NCBI GenBank assembly: GCA_023634235.1
Contig: JAMKCF010000001.1
Span: 29,740,920-29,804,919, forward strand
Direction of reading: 5' to 3'
DNA length: 64,000 bases
Source of the DNA: Pisaster brevispinus
Lineage: Eukaryota > Echinodermata > Asteroidea > Forcipulatida > Asteriidae
Below the pieces are notes generated by a model that searched no databases, was not told the origin of the DNA, and saw nothing but the letters and a program-made list of their open reading frames with translations. The position numbers and the translations under genes are program-made. The first letter of the stretch is position 1; each line of letters starts with the position of its first letter. Below are positions 14,732-21,095 of the stretch, piece after piece.

Positions 14732-15969
14732 ACTAGTGAGATGTTTCCGTTTGTTCCACCCCTGTGTAGTCATGATAATCACGTAGGACGCTGGCTGTCT
14801 AATTTCCGCACCGTGTGGTACCCTGGTCGGGAAGATGCTGTGATCGTCGGAAGCATGTTGAGACCAAGAAGGGTGAGTTGATAACGCCCTATAGACCTTT
14901 ATCATCGTGCGACCATCTTGATTCTTTCCCATTCAAAGCAATGTAAACCAAAGCGAGCCCGGAAGGGCAAGTAGTCTGGTTTCTTTTTTGTACAAGGAAT
15001 ATTAGCATCCATTACTGCTGTTGGATACAGGGAACATGACCAAGATGGTGGCCAAATGATGAAGTCTGTTCTTCATGGTGGTGCCTTACCGTGATATTTT
15101 TATATATTTCTGGTAATGAAACCAAGGATGCCTCATAAGTGAACTTAATCACTGTAGCTCGCAAGCTTGAGGAAACCTGTAAACAAGGGTGCTTGCTATG
15201 TGAACCAGAAACACCAGGATTAACCTCCTACTCTTCCCCGATAAGTGTTCTGGGTTCTGTTACGTGCAATATCATTACCTAGTACAGGGGACCTATGGCT
15301 TATTGTCTCATCTAAAAAAGGACAAAGCAATAATGGTAAAGTCTCTTGCTCAAGGACACAAGTGCCAAGACCGGTGCTCAAATCCACACTCGGCTGATCA
15401 GAAACACCAGAGCTTGAGTCCGGTGCTCTTAACCGCTTGGCCATGACACGCTACTGTAAATCTGTCTTTACTCTGTCTGACCTGGTTCCTCCTATCAGAA
15501 TGTTTGAGTGTGAAACCAGGCTTTCTGCTTGGTCTCACCCATACACTCTTGCTTTGTTGAGATGTAGAACAAAGAGCCATTCCAACAGCTTTATTTCACG
15601 TACTGCTTCTCTTTGGAACTCCTTGACTGGTGCCTGTTTCCCTCCATCCTACAATCTAGACTGTTTTAAGAGGAATATCAATTCCTACCTTCAGCTCCCC
15701 TGAGTTATTTTCATCTTAAATATTTTTCATCTTGTAGCCCCTACCTAGTGGTGTTTAGCCTCGTTTGGGGTGAACTTGCACAACTTTTTTGTTTTAATTA
15801 TTGCCCGTTTAATTTCTAGATTCAAGTTTATGGAGACAAAGGAACCTTGTTGCACACATTGTTCGATGAGGAATCTCTTGGGTCGGTCTGCTCCATCAAC
15901 GCCTGCCACCCAACGAGGGACGTCATTGTCGGGGCAAACTCCAGCGGAAAGCTTCATGTCTTCATGTAA
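438..15969 (+). CDS. WDR76: WDR76 orthologue, 13 coding exons, WD40-repeat protein
   Basis: Spliced CDS: 438-500, 2664-2861, 3945-4025, 5106-5173, 6166-6301, 7514-7819, 9116-9274, 10003-10139, 11674-11775, 12806-12958, 13907-13957, 14770-14872, 15820-15969. All introns are GT-AG and phases agree throughout, giving about 568 residues. Residues 1-90 are charged and low in complexity. Residues 91-110 (exon 3, DYEKRRLQNIQENKQFF) match the conserved N-terminal helix of the WDR76/CMR1 family. Residues 251-568 form the WD40 propeller, with GRIGVWDV at the end of exon 6, SYDGTIRCGDF in exon 7, ALWDIR at 421-425 in exon 10, SAYFSPLTG in exon 10 and a C-terminus ending SSGKLHVFM. In vertebrates WDR76 is nuclear, acts with DDB1-CUL4 ubiquitin ligase, and associates with DNA-damage and chromatin factors. 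Those roles are family knowledge, not shown here. Human WDR76 is about 626 residues, so this protein is slightly short in the N-terminal region. Alternative start: in-frame ATG at 396. Confidence 0.95.
763..1430. repeat. Inverted and direct repeats in WDR76 intron 1
   Basis: A 31-bp unit (gtgattttgtttttctgcag and flank) is duplicated at 890-952 and occurs inverted at 976-1013, giving a foldback. Further on, about 20-base arms (1327-1347 and 1406-1427, core cccaacaaggtggg) form a second hairpin. The rest of 500-1690 shows no gene or recognised element. Confidence 0.7.
1695..2060. mobile_element. MITE with 24-bp TIRs and 10-bp target duplication
   Basis: Perfect 24-base terminal inverted repeats (outer part GGTCCTACTAAATACCG) lie at 1696-1719 and 2037-2060. 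The direct repeat GCAAAAAAGG flanks the element at 1685-1694 and 2061-2070. A 9-10 bp duplication is typical of Mutator-type transposons. No transposase is encoded. It sits in WDR76 intron 1. Confidence 0.85.
2061..2660. other. Remainder of WDR76 intron 1
   Basis: Mostly unassigned. It includes possible degenerate SINE-like sequence around 2210-2420 (a gcgttggttct stretch and a tggtcataaatgggt tail). No gene-like signal is seen. Confidence 0.35.
2664..2861 (+). CDS. WDR76: WDR76 coding exon 2
   Basis: Acceptor ctcgttttcag and donor gac|gtaagt bound 66 codons in phase 0. The peptide starts TRSSFAPTDENRAAVDVKIE, has a KSGRGGSRRPTEVKQEK basic patch and ends in an acidic stretch (GSDDEDSDD). This is the disordered N-terminal part of the protein. 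No stop occurs in this frame. Confidence 0.88.
3111..3324. mobile_element. MITE in WDR76 intron 2
   Basis: The ends are imperfect inverted repeats (aaagccgcgtttgcattgga on the left; ttcaatgcgaacgcggcttaa on the right, read as the complement). The interior is rich in gttaagttaac-type repeats. There is no coding capacity. Confidence 0.7.
3408..3692 (+). mobile_element. tRNA-derived SINE family C
   Basis: The tRNA-like head (ggtctggcatagtggattc, B-box GGATTCGAATCCC) is followed by the family body (attgggttttcaatccctg, ggattttcctcccacatct) and a short (aaatg)n tail. Similar copies lie at 11360-11605 and 32003-32290. Confidence 0.8.
3945..4025 (+). CDS. WDR76: WDR76 coding exon 3 (conserved N-terminal helix)
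   Basis: Acceptor actttgacag and donor aaag|gtaaaa enclose 27 codons in phase 0. The peptide DSDDYEKRRLQNIQENKQFF followed by ESLGILK matches the family signature of a YE-(K/R)-(K/R)-R-L-x-N-I helix ahead of the propeller. The acidic run begun in exon 2 continues into it. Confidence 0.93.
4048..4230 (-). mobile_element. tRNA-derived SINE family B
   Basis: On the minus strand it reads gggctaaatagctcagctag (A-box) and ggtcccaggttcaagtcccg (B-box), followed by the family tail that ends in a ttgttcgacccaaac stretch. It lies in WDR76 intron 3. Confidence 0.8.
4430..4705. repeat. Repeat with ggaccagtgaaaaatgt direct repeats
   Basis: A 17-base unit, ggaccagtgaaaaatgt, is repeated in tandem around 4591-4640. 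The outer parts resemble 50755-51020 in inverted orientation (agccagcaggaccagt motif). It is probably an old MITE. Confidence 0.5.
4738..4975. mobile_element. MITE interrupted by a LINE 3' tail
   Basis: The TIRs are ggaatgctaggtggcagcag at 4742 and a split complement, with gtctgctgccacct before 4851 and ctagcattccaaag at 4960-4973. The break (4852-4958) holds an AT-rich sequence. Its complement carries AATAAA and ends in repeated ttgaa units, like a LINE or SINE 3' tail inserted on the minus strand. Confidence 0.6.
5106..5173 (+). CDS. WDR76: WDR76 coding exon 4
   Basis: Acceptor tatctacag opens 22 codons plus two bases (TKSTLSTPVSAQKN, then TAVVRGLK), and donor aaaag|gtgatt leaves phase 2. 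It encodes the serine- and threonine-rich linker after the conserved helix. The following exon supplies the missing third base. Confidence 0.85.
5484..5790 (-). pseudogene. 5'-truncated LINE, reverse transcriptase C-terminus
   Basis: On the minus strand it encodes HLVPPIRVFERDTRLSAWSL then SNSFIPRTASLLNSVHVS, followed by a 3' tail. This is a copy of the family at 15455-15783. The R-T-A-x-L-x-N-S pattern, then F-K-R downstream, is typical of non-LTR reverse transcriptase C-termini. It is broken and short. Confidence 0.7.
5926..6073. mobile_element. MITE of the gatttcac-TIR family
   Basis: The ends ggcttgatttcactaagagc and ctttgtgaaatgcagccc are imperfect inverted repeats. The interior has forms of aatcttaa and tgatgtcacaaa. 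Relatives lie at 14068-14213, 26207-26358, 47965-48129 and 55827-55970. Confidence 0.7.
6166..6301 (+). CDS. WDR76: WDR76 coding exon 5 (3' end uncertain)
   Basis: Acceptor ttccatttag completes the split codon and gives REKKPPVVIPRRPPSLRLRR followed by LDPKGAALPDLPEPPAPLW. This corresponds to the family segment with a basic S-x-R-L stretch, an I/V-DP-x-G motif and a proline-rich tail. Two phase-0 donors fit exon 6: gtatgt at 6302 (preferred for strength) or gttaat at 6290, which would drop four residues. A CTGT microsatellite starts a few bases inside the intron. Confidence 0.82.
6315..6345 (+). repeat. CTGT microsatellite beside WDR76 exon 5
   Basis: Five to six tandem tetranucleotides (tgtctgtctgtctgtctgtc) lie 20-40 bases past the exon 5 donor. 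Confidence 0.85.
7082..7449 (+). mobile_element. tRNA-derived SINE family A
   Basis: The head has an A-box-like stretch (gtcgccgagtggtctag) and a B-box (GGTTCGAATCCCGG), followed by the family signature acacttgtgcccttgagcaa. The body runs to a (g)ttaggcaatatctcataaaa end. It lies in WDR76 intron 5. Confidence 0.85.
7514..7819 (+). CDS. WDR76: WDR76 coding exon 6 (start of WD40 propeller)
   Basis: Acceptor gttcttgatag and donor gatgtg|gtaagg bound 102 codons in phase 0. The first residues (ARKPSGPLKMKPTN) close the linker. A helical, leucine-rich segment follows (SQLSELTLSS, KDLLALTKTLQGLKLAP). The first blade reads DRVFSVAVHPSETKVIACAG then DKWGRIGVWDV, the family's HPSE and GxWDV hallmarks. 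Confidence 0.95.
7884..8027. mobile_element. hAT-like MITE (caggcct ends)
   Basis: The ends caggccttgaac and ttcgaggcctg are inverted repeats. A second copy lies at 22063-22228. It starts within 70 bases of the WDR76 exon 6 donor. Confidence 0.65.
8321..8683. mobile_element. MITE with taaggtattatacagg-type TIRs
   Basis: The left end aaaggtattatacaggattg and right end caatcctgtataatacctt are inverted repeats of about 20 bases enclosing 320 bases without coding potential. It lies in WDR76 intron 6. Confidence 0.75.
8690..8882. mobile_element. MITE of the gggcccaatttcat family
   Basis: About 30-base TIRs (gggcccaatttcatagagct and complement) bound 193 bases with the internal sequences accaagg-type gttaccagtc and atcctgctcat. 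This is the best-preserved copy of the most frequent short repeat in the window. Confidence 0.85.
9116..9274 (+). CDS. WDR76: WDR76 coding exon 7
   Basis: Acceptor cttgttttacag and donor gctgag|gtttgt bound 53 codons in phase 0. The peptide includes DGVYLFEPHSRPISCLQFAP and SKLYSCSYDGTIRCGDFQKG, a full WD40 blade with the highly conserved SYDGT-(I/L)-RCGDF motif. The donor lies almost directly against a diverged copy of the 74-bp satellite unit. Confidence 0.95.
9276..9440 (+). repeat. 1.7 units of the 74-bp satellite in WDR76 intron 7
   Basis: tgtactcttccacaaaccaa, then aatgatgtaccatc and ttgaaaactagaggattgga, match the 74-bp unit arrayed at 45980-46612 and 60350-62055. The first copy begins one or two bases after the exon 7 splice donor. 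Confidence 0.8.
10003..10139 (+). CDS. WDR76: WDR76 coding exon 8
   Basis: Acceptor tgtgtctttag and donor cgatg|gtaggt enclose 45 codons plus two bases. The peptide begins VYTTDVKEDIYCSHFDFLSA and ends GHVQINDTRLR. It continues the blade begun in exon 7. The split codon becomes Cys with exon 9. Confidence 0.92.
10161..10353. mobile_element. MITE of the gggcccaatttcat family
   Basis: gggcccagtttcataagagt and gcagctatatgaaattggg are the ends. The interior holds the ctgctaagca and gcaggataccaatcacaaat motifs. It starts about 20 bases after WDR76 exon 8. Confidence 0.8.
10660..10835 (+). mobile_element. tRNA-derived SINE family A, fragment
   Basis: actcaagctctggtgtttct, tcccggtcttgacacttgtg and the gggacgtaaagccgttggtc body match family A. 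The tRNA 5' part is missing. It abuts a family-B SINE. Confidence 0.75.
10835..11140 (-). mobile_element. tRNA-derived SINE family B, long form
   Basis: The minus strand holds the tRNA-like part (gggctgggtagctcattcgg). It is preceded by a leader of about 150 bases that also precedes the plus-strand copy at 41167-41520 (gcatccccttgaaggtaatc form). The family therefore has a 5' extension upstream of its tRNA-like segment. Confidence 0.7.
11155..11252 (-). mobile_element. tRNA-derived SINE family A, head only
   Basis: On the minus strand it reads gtgtcgtggccgagcggtta, then agagcaccggaccc. The region after the head is unrelated. Confidence 0.65.
11360..11605 (+). mobile_element. tRNA-derived SINE family C
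   Basis: ggttggtgtagtggtctctt, a B-box-like ccccggttcaaagttcattg and the body gtttttctcccacatctgaa match the copies at 3408 and 32003. It lies in WDR76 intron 8. Confidence 0.8.
11674..11775 (+). CDS. WDR76: WDR76 coding exon 9
   Basis: Acceptor ttctcatgcag and donor gatgg|gtaagt enclose the segment LKSQAGFFLQSRSIKTVHVN and PTNSNHFVTAASDG. The VHVNP and HFVTA motifs match the vertebrate family blade (VHVHP, YFITA, recalled). The split glycine codon at its end is completed by exon 10. Confidence 0.94.
11915..11957 (+). repeat. G-rich 10-bp tandem repeat
   Basis: Units of gggcagggtg are repeated about four times, giving many GGG runs on the plus (sense) strand of WDR76 intron 9. The sequence could form a G-quadruplex. 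Confidence 0.75.
12380..12735 (+). repeat. Degenerate 21-bp minisatellite in WDR76 intron 9
   Basis: Roughly 16 diverged units of gacctgtacccaggtattac plus t, some with indels. The open frame of about 96 codons through it follows from the 21-base period and is not a gene. It ends about 70 bases before exon 10. Confidence 0.85.
12806..12958 (+). CDS. WDR76: WDR76 coding exon 10 (WDxR motif)
   Basis: Acceptor gtctcctctcag, behind a C-rich tract, and donor atcag|gtacgt enclose TVALWDIRNLKDHGLCKSIS then STSSAYFSPLTGRKIVATSL and DDKIR. The WDIR tetrapeptide is a canonical DWD-box ending, the feature by which WD40 substrate receptors dock on DDB1. SAYFSPLTG is diagnostic for WDR76. Confidence 0.96.
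13082..13140 (+). mobile_element. One arm of the gacgtttcga foldback retroelement
   Basis: tagttaatagcctgacgttt and cagtctttcttgaaggct match the left arm of the hairpin elements at 43395 and 45229. The right arm is absent. It lies in WDR76 intron 10. Confidence 0.6.
13907..13957 (+). CDS. WDR76: WDR76 coding exon 11 (51 bases)
   Basis: Acceptor ctgtttccaaag and donor atcag|gtaagt bound 16 codons with split codons on both sides. The peptide FLTVAENGKMEVQTSI precedes the conserved R/S-H-D/N-N motif of the next exon. Its short length makes it easy to miss, but phase and family alignment require it. Confidence 0.9.
14068..14213. mobile_element. MITE of the gatttcac-TIR family
   Basis: The ends ggtcgatttcacaaagcaat and cttttagaaatcggcccc are inverted repeats. 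The interior ccatagtgatttacattatg matches 26207-26358 closely. Confidence 0.75.
14299..14731 (+). mobile_element. Full-length tRNA-derived SINE family A with (TTA)n tail
   Basis: It starts ggcgtgtcatggccgagcgg (A-box). The B-box is GGTTCGAGTCCTGG, then acacttgtgtccttaagcaa, then a 230-base body, ending tgagcgcaatagcc plus about 13 ATT units. It is the most complete copy in the window and sits 35 bases before WDR76 exon 12. Confidence 0.9.
14770..14872 (+). CDS. WDR76: WDR76 coding exon 12
   Basis: Acceptor cccctgtgtag and donor agaagg|gtgagt give HDNHVGRWLSNFRTVWYPGR then EDAVIVGSMLRPRR. The G-R-W-L-x-x-F and E-D-x-V-I-V-G-S-M signatures are strongly conserved in WDR76. The acceptor follows the AT-repeat tail of a family-A SINE by about 35 bases. 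Confidence 0.96.
14880..15085. mobile_element. MITE with tatagacctttatcat ends
   Basis: cctatagacctttatcatcg on the left resembles ctatcatgctgcc-type and agataaaggtctattag ends of the element at 51040-51200, in opposite orientation. It is short and non-coding. Confidence 0.5.
15300..15452 (-). mobile_element. tRNA-derived SINE family A, 5' part
   Basis: On the minus strand it reads gcgtgtcatggccaagcggt, ttaagagcaccggactcaag and the family signature tgtccttgagcaagag. It abuts a LINE tail. Confidence 0.8.
15455..15783 (+). pseudogene. 5'-truncated LINE, reverse transcriptase C-terminus and 3' tail
   Basis: It encodes LVPPIRMFECETRLSAWSHP, TLALLRCRTKSHSNSFISRT, ASLWNSLTGACFPPSYNLDC and FKRNINSYLQLP, then a stop. 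The A-x-L-W-N-S-L and F-K-R-x-I-x-x-Y/H-L ending is characteristic of non-LTR retrotransposon ORF2. The rest of the element is missing. It lies in WDR76 intron 12, ending 37 bases before the last exon. Confidence 0.8.
15820..15969 (+). CDS. WDR76: WDR76 terminal coding exon 13
   Basis: Acceptor gtttaatttctag opens 49 codons and the stop TAA at 15967-15969. The peptide IQVYGDKGTLLHTLFDEESL then GSVCSINACHPTRDVIVGAN and SSGKLHVFM closes the propeller. The S-I-N-A-x-H-P-T-R and G-N/A-S-S-G-K motifs match the family C-terminus. Confidence 0.97.
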   Translation: MQVYGDKGTLLHTLFDEESLGSVCSINACHPTRDVIVGANSSGKLHVFM

Positions 15970-17165
15970 AAAAACAAAATGCCCCCAAAAAGACTTGTTT
16001 TGGGGAGGTTTTTGAAGACAAAAGAGAACTTGGCATCTTGGTAGACCCCTTGCATTGGCGGCCATCGCTGATGTCAAACAAGCTGTGCCTGACTCCGTTG
16101 ACTTTTGACGTCATATGCAATGGGTCTGTTGAGAGAGAACTTTCTGGGTGTATAGGAAAAAACCCATTATGGATATGAAAAAGATAAATGTTGAAGAGGA
16201 TGTTTTTCTTCAAATCAGTGAAGCTTTCATTTTTGTTTAAAAGTTGTAAAATGCAAGAGAACTTGTTTGGATCAGAATCGTGTATTGCATTTGATGGTTG
16301 ATACGGGGCATGGTGGTTACACCCCCCCCCCCCTTTATTGTGTCTTCATTGTGTGTTTGGAATCTCAGGAAAATCTGTCAAGGTTTTTAGGGGGGGTACG
16401 TCTGTACAAGAGGAAAATAGTGTGTTAAAGTATGGGAACATGGGGGGGAGTTGGTTGTACCCTCTGCCCCCATATCAGGTATGGTATAGTGTATTGAGAG
16501 AGTTGTGACAACAAGCAATTTGAAGCCATTTACGAGCCAGAAAAACACATTTGTGCACACTGGGTGTGAGACTAGACTGTACATTGTTTTGTGCTACATT
16601 TGGAGCGAAAATGGCGTCCAGCAATTGTGGCCAAAGAATACATGACTCTGATTCGGATAGATACCAAAGAGGCGAGGTGCGGCTGGTGGATTCACCAATG
16701 TGTAAGCAGGTGCATGGTATTCCCCCCCCCTTCTATTGGATGCTTGGAATCTCAGAAATTTTTAAGGATGTGAATTCTCAGGATTTTAGGGGGGGGGGGT
16801 ATGTCTGTAAAAGAGGAAAATAGTGTGTTAAAGTACAGGAACATTTGGGGGGGGACCACATTGCTAGTTGTCTTGCACCTGATCCACACTTCACATGGGA
16901 AGCAAATTTCCAAATGTTTCAGATTGTGATGCAAGAAAATTTCTTTGGCTTTTGCAGGTCGCGTGAAATATGAATCGGGCTGTTGTGTAATTACAGTAGA
17001 GTTTACTGGGTGTAACAGTTGCATCATGGAGAAAAACCTTGTCATGTTTCTTTTTAACTCAAATGTGTGATAAAGCACTGTATACTTGGTGCTTTTCGAA
17101 ATCTACGGTGAAAAAAAAAGAGAAAGTGTCTTGGCAATGTAAATAATAAAACCTTGTAATTATGT
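15970..17165 (+). other. WDR76 3' untranslated region
   Basis: The stretch runs from the stop codon to the likely cleavage point, just before the A-run at 17166. It holds two copies of a module with a C-run followed by a G-run (16310-16455 and 16715-16860). It also holds a segment around 16495-16640 that resembles the inverted-repeat element at 32813-33020. No coding exon is seen in it. Confidence 0.7.
17145..17150 (+). terminator. Poly(A) signal AATAAA of WDR76
   Basis: AATAAA lies about 15 bases before an A-run beginning near 17166, at normal spacing for cleavage and polyadenylation, in the first plausible position after the stop codon. Confidence 0.65.
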
Positions 17166-17405
17166 AAAAAAAAAAGGCGAGAAGCTGCTATTTTTATAGG
17201 AAATGAAAACGCCAATGAGCTTTCTGTAAATACATAGAAGATGGGATTTCTGAAAGCACTGAGTGTACAGTGCTTATCACTAGGGTTGTGTGCATCTATG
17301 TTTATTTTCTTAAACGTTTAAACGGAACTTGTGATTTTCAGTTTAACCTTTAGCCATTTCTACCAATTCCAGTTGGAACTGTGAGCCCATCTGTAAAAGG
17401 AACGG

Positions 17406-17657
17406 GGCCCAATTTCATGGCTCTGCTTACCGCCAAATTCTGTGCTTGCGATCACCATTCTCTGCTTACTGTGCAAGCACCGAACTTCTGTGCTAGCTGT
17501 GTAAGCGAAGAATGCCTAGTAACATGGAGTACGCACGCGAACAAGCAAAACTTCTCTGCTAACCTGTGAAATACGCTTGACGTAAGCGCGGAATTCCCTG
17601 CTTCCGTAAGCGCCGATTCTTTGCTTACGGTAAGCAGAGCCATGAAATTGGGCCCAA
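17406..17657. mobile_element. MITE of the gggcccaatttcat family, long variant
   Basis: gggcccaatttcatggctct and gcagagccatgaaattgggc form perfect outer TIRs of about 25 bases. The interior differs from the other copies (cttaccgccaaattctgtgc), marking a subfamily shared with 42216-42495. Confidence 0.85.
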
Positions 17658-17784
17658 ATATCAACGCACGTTCAAGGATTAAAAATTTCATTTAAAAAAA
17701 AACACATTTCGCCCAGTATTTGCAGTCACAAAACCTCAGTGGGGGCTGGGTACAACGCAATATGTTTTACAAATTGTAGGGGAT

Positions 17785-18398
17785 TTAAAAATAATGTATC
17801 ACAAATTGTGGGGATTAAGATAAACATTTAAACAACAAAAGGAATGTCAGTCATTCGCCCTGGATATTGTCTTGGGATAATATGTTAAAGAAATGGAGGA
17901 TTCCTCTTTTTTAATGTCGGCTTTGTTTAGTCGTTAAGGAAATTTGGAAATGGATTTCAACATTTGGCTTATGCTTAAATAATGTATCACAATTTGTGGG
18001 GATTTAGATAATCATTTAAACAACAAAAAGAAATGGAGGATCCCTCTTTTTTAATGTCGGCTTTGTTTAGTCGTTAAGGAAATTTGGAAATGGATTTCAA
18101 CATTTGGCTTATGCTTAAATAATGTATCACAATTTGTGGGGATTTAGATAATCATTTAAACAACAAAAAGAAATGGAGGATCCCTCTTTTTTAATGTCGG
18201 CTTTGTTTAGTCGTTAAGGAAATTTGGAAATGGATTTCAACATTTGGCTTATGCTTAAATAATGCATCACAATTTGTGAGGATTAAGATAATCATTTAAA
18301 CAACAAAAGGAACGGAGGATCCCTCTTTTTTAATGTCGGCTTTGTTTAGTCGTTTAGGAAATTTGGAAACGGATTTCAACATTTGGCTAAAGCTTAAA
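17785..18398 (+). repeat. 140-bp tandem repeat, four units
   Basis: The motif aatgtatcacaatttgtggg recurs with an exact 140-base step at 17981, 18121 and 18261. A first, longer copy near 17790 carries about 50 extra bases. Units are nearly identical, so the expansion is recent. Confidence 0.9.
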
Positions 18399-18662
18399 GG
18401 GAAGGTACAAACACACACACACGTATTTCTTCCATAGCGCCCTCTTTTGAATCAACTTCTGTCGGCCTAGGTTAAATTCCCATATGGGGGACAGAATCTC
18501 CTGGGAACAGATTTCCCTATGACACCAGCCAGATATCCTCTACCATTAAACAAAGACAACATCTTGCCTGACTAGACTGGAGAGATTAGGCTTTCCAGAT
18601 GAAGTTTTCTGTAGAGAAGAGTACATTTTATTGGTGTAAATAAAAACTATAAAATCAAAACT

Positions 18663-19075
18663 TGGCCCAATTTCATAGAGTTGCCTTTTAAGGCTGTGCA
18701 CAACATTGGCAAAATTGAAACTATAATAAATATTCACAGATTTGTGAACAACTTACGTACCATTGAAGCATTTTTGGCTGAAATGCTATAGTTTTAGAAA
18801 AATTAGTAAAAGTTTGGGGTTTGTTTGAAAACAGTGATGTTTTTTGTTTTTGTTTTGTTTTGTTTGTTTACTATTTTATTATAACTCAGATGACTGAGCT
18901 TAACATTTCAAACGTTTGTTATTTATGTGTTGGTCACAAAAAGTGCGGCTTGACAGTTATCAATGTTGTCTGCATGCTTCAAGCAGACTACACTGCTTAA
19001 CAACTTTTCTCAGGTAAGCACAATTTGTGTGCTTCGTGTTAGTTTATGTGCTTAAGCAGCTCTATGGCGCTGCTT
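18663..19075. mobile_element. Broken MITE of the gggcccaatttcat family
   Basis: The left end ggcccaatttcatagagttg is at 18664 and the right end gtgcttaagcagctctatgg is near 19050. About 240 unrelated bases lie between them, so the copy is interrupted or composite. Confidence 0.5.
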
Positions 19076-19568
19076 ACTGTAGCAACAAACTTGTTTTGTC
19101 TAGTAGATTTGACTTTAAAAAAAAACAAGAAGTTACTGATGAAATGGGCCAATTGGGCGTACAGAAGCAAAAATAACTTGGTTACATTGTGGGAGAGTAA
19201 ACAAACAAAGCCGACTTTTCCGCCCTCCTCATGCCACCAAAACCAGGTACATGTATTTATCTCTGTATACTTATTCTTACTCCTTTGATCACATAATTTA
19301 TATCATAATAAAACTAACTACATGTAACTAACTAGCTACTTAAAACTTGATTGTTAGAACACAATGTATAATGGTGTACATTATTTTATGTGTTGTGGTT
19401 GTACGGATTTTTCTTGTCCCTGTTCTCGAGACAATAGATGGAATTAAAAATGCTTTTAATTGAAGGATGAGTGTTTTTGAGATGGAATTATTTCTCCAAA
19501 GTGTCTACTTTTCACAGGAATAAAACAACTTATATCATGGTTTTTCATTCAGATGTTGAAACTGCACT
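19076..19568. other. AT-rich unassigned segment
   Basis: No gene, RNA or family-level repeat is recognised. The segment is AT-rich, with scattered short motifs only. Confidence 0.4.
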
Positions 19569-19890
19569 TTAAGGGAAGGTATAGATTTGGTAATCACTTT
19601 TAAAATTAATGGCAATAAAAACTAACTTGGTTAGAAGTACAGCAGCTTTCGATAGTATAAAGCATTTTGAGAATCATTTCACTTTGAAGTAATGTGGTTA
19701 TGGAAAAAGATATCAGTTTTTTCAAACAATTTGAACCTGAGAAACTGTCGCATACGGTTCTCAGATTGTGTGTTCCAATTACGGGTTATTCTTCCTGCAT
19801 GGACATAACCACTCGGACTTTCGGTGATATCTCAAAAATGCTACCACCTTTTGAAATGAAATTTTTACAGGTCAGTTTTATTGTAAATAT
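19569..19890 (+). mobile_element. TTAA-flanked MITE, truncated copy
   Basis: TTAA at 19569 is followed by gggaaggtatagatttggta and the family body (aatggcaataaaaactaact). The 3' half after 19890 is replaced by unrelated sequence. Confidence 0.7.
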
Positions 19891-19904
19891 CTATGTCCCA
19901 ACTT

Positions 19905-19985
19905 GACAATTGTCCCAACTATAGTTGGGACTGGTCCCAACCTGAGTGTTAAAGTTGGGACGTCCCAGCTATAGTTGGGATCGCC
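19905..19985. repeat. Two copies of an 18-bp perfect-type palindrome
   Basis: tcccaactatagttggga at 19913-19930 is its own reverse complement. A one-base variant, tcccagctatagttggga, lies at 19963-19980, 50 bases on. Half-sites gttggga and tcccaac lie between and around them. Confidence 0.75.
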
Positions 19986-20545
19986 CATAGAGTTCAACAG
20001 GACACCGTGATCGATCATGCGTGGATTACTGTGTGACACTACTCCAAGCTGATGCGATCGGCGTTAAATTAACAAGATTCTTACATGTACTTCAAACCCG
20101 GGTCTCGGCTTTGTACAAACTCATGTCAAAACTGATGATGGAGCTAGAGCCGGTCGCGGGCCATTGCCCAGGACGAGGTTTGGAATGATAGTATATCGCT
20201 CATAATGATAATGGACCGCTAAAACTAACTCGGTGTAAATATTATAGTGTTTCTAGAGAGGGTTCTGACAGCGGCCTCATGCTCATCATTCTTTCAGTCT
20301 CAAGTAGGCCTATGCATTTAGTTTCCCTGGGCCTTCTCTTGGAAAACCAAAATTCTAATTAATCTAAAATATTCTCAAGGGAAAGTGGTCTTAAGAACTT
20401 CATAGTGATTCAGCTGAAACTTTCACAGGCGACTGTTATTGTATACTTTCTTGATAGTTTTGCCAATAAACTAGCATTACATTGACAAAAAAACAATCTG
20501 TGACCCTACCTGAAAGTTTGAAACAGCTTTATGAAATTTGACCCA

Positions 20546-20948
20546 TTAAAGGGAAGGTATACGTTTGGTAAAGACTCTGAAAATTAATGGCAATAAAAAC
20601 TTACTTGGTCTGAAGTACAGCAGCTTTGGATAGTATAATGCATTTTGAGAAACTTTTCATTTCGAAGTACATCTACTGCGGTTATGGAACAATATATCAC
20701 TTTTTATCCCCCAAAATGTTAATCTGAGAAGCGTTACGGCCGTAACGCTTTTCAGATCGTGTTTTTTCCTATAGGGAATATTCTTCCTTCGTGGAAATAT
20801 TTGCTCCGGTTTTTAGGTGATATCTCAAAAATGCAACCACCTTTTGAAGTGAAATTTTCACAGGTTAGTTTTATTGTATATACCTACATTTATATAGGAT
20901 TAAAACAATCAAACGGTTCCAAAAACCAAAGGTATACTTTGCCTTTAA
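20546..20948 (+). mobile_element. TTAA-flanked palindromic MITE, complete
   Basis: The element is bounded by TTAA at 20546-20549 and 20945-20948. Ends aagggaaggtatacgtttgg and ccaaaggtatactttgcctt are inverted repeats. The centre is a palindrome (agcgttacggccgtaacgct) near 20735. TTAA targets are characteristic of piggyBac-type transposases; none is encoded here. Confidence 0.85.
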
Positions 20949-21095
20949 GTACACAATATTGCTTAACAGCTTTCTGCTAAGCAAAAATAAGCAGGATACA
21001 ACACAAATACAAGGTTTTTTAGCTGGTCCCTCATCTATTGTGCTTAGTTACTTTTTACGCTTATAAGCAGGTCTGTGAAATGTGGCCAGGGTCAG
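20949..21095. mobile_element. Partial MITE of the gggcccaatttcat family
   Basis: attgcttaacagctttctgc, gcaggatacaacacaaatac and gcaggtctgtgaaatgtggcc follow the order of the family's right half. It abuts the TTAA element. Confidence 0.55.

Noticed and set aside
14639..14932. Poly-asparagine or poly-isoleucine protein near 14700
   Set aside because: The run is the ATT tail of a SINE.
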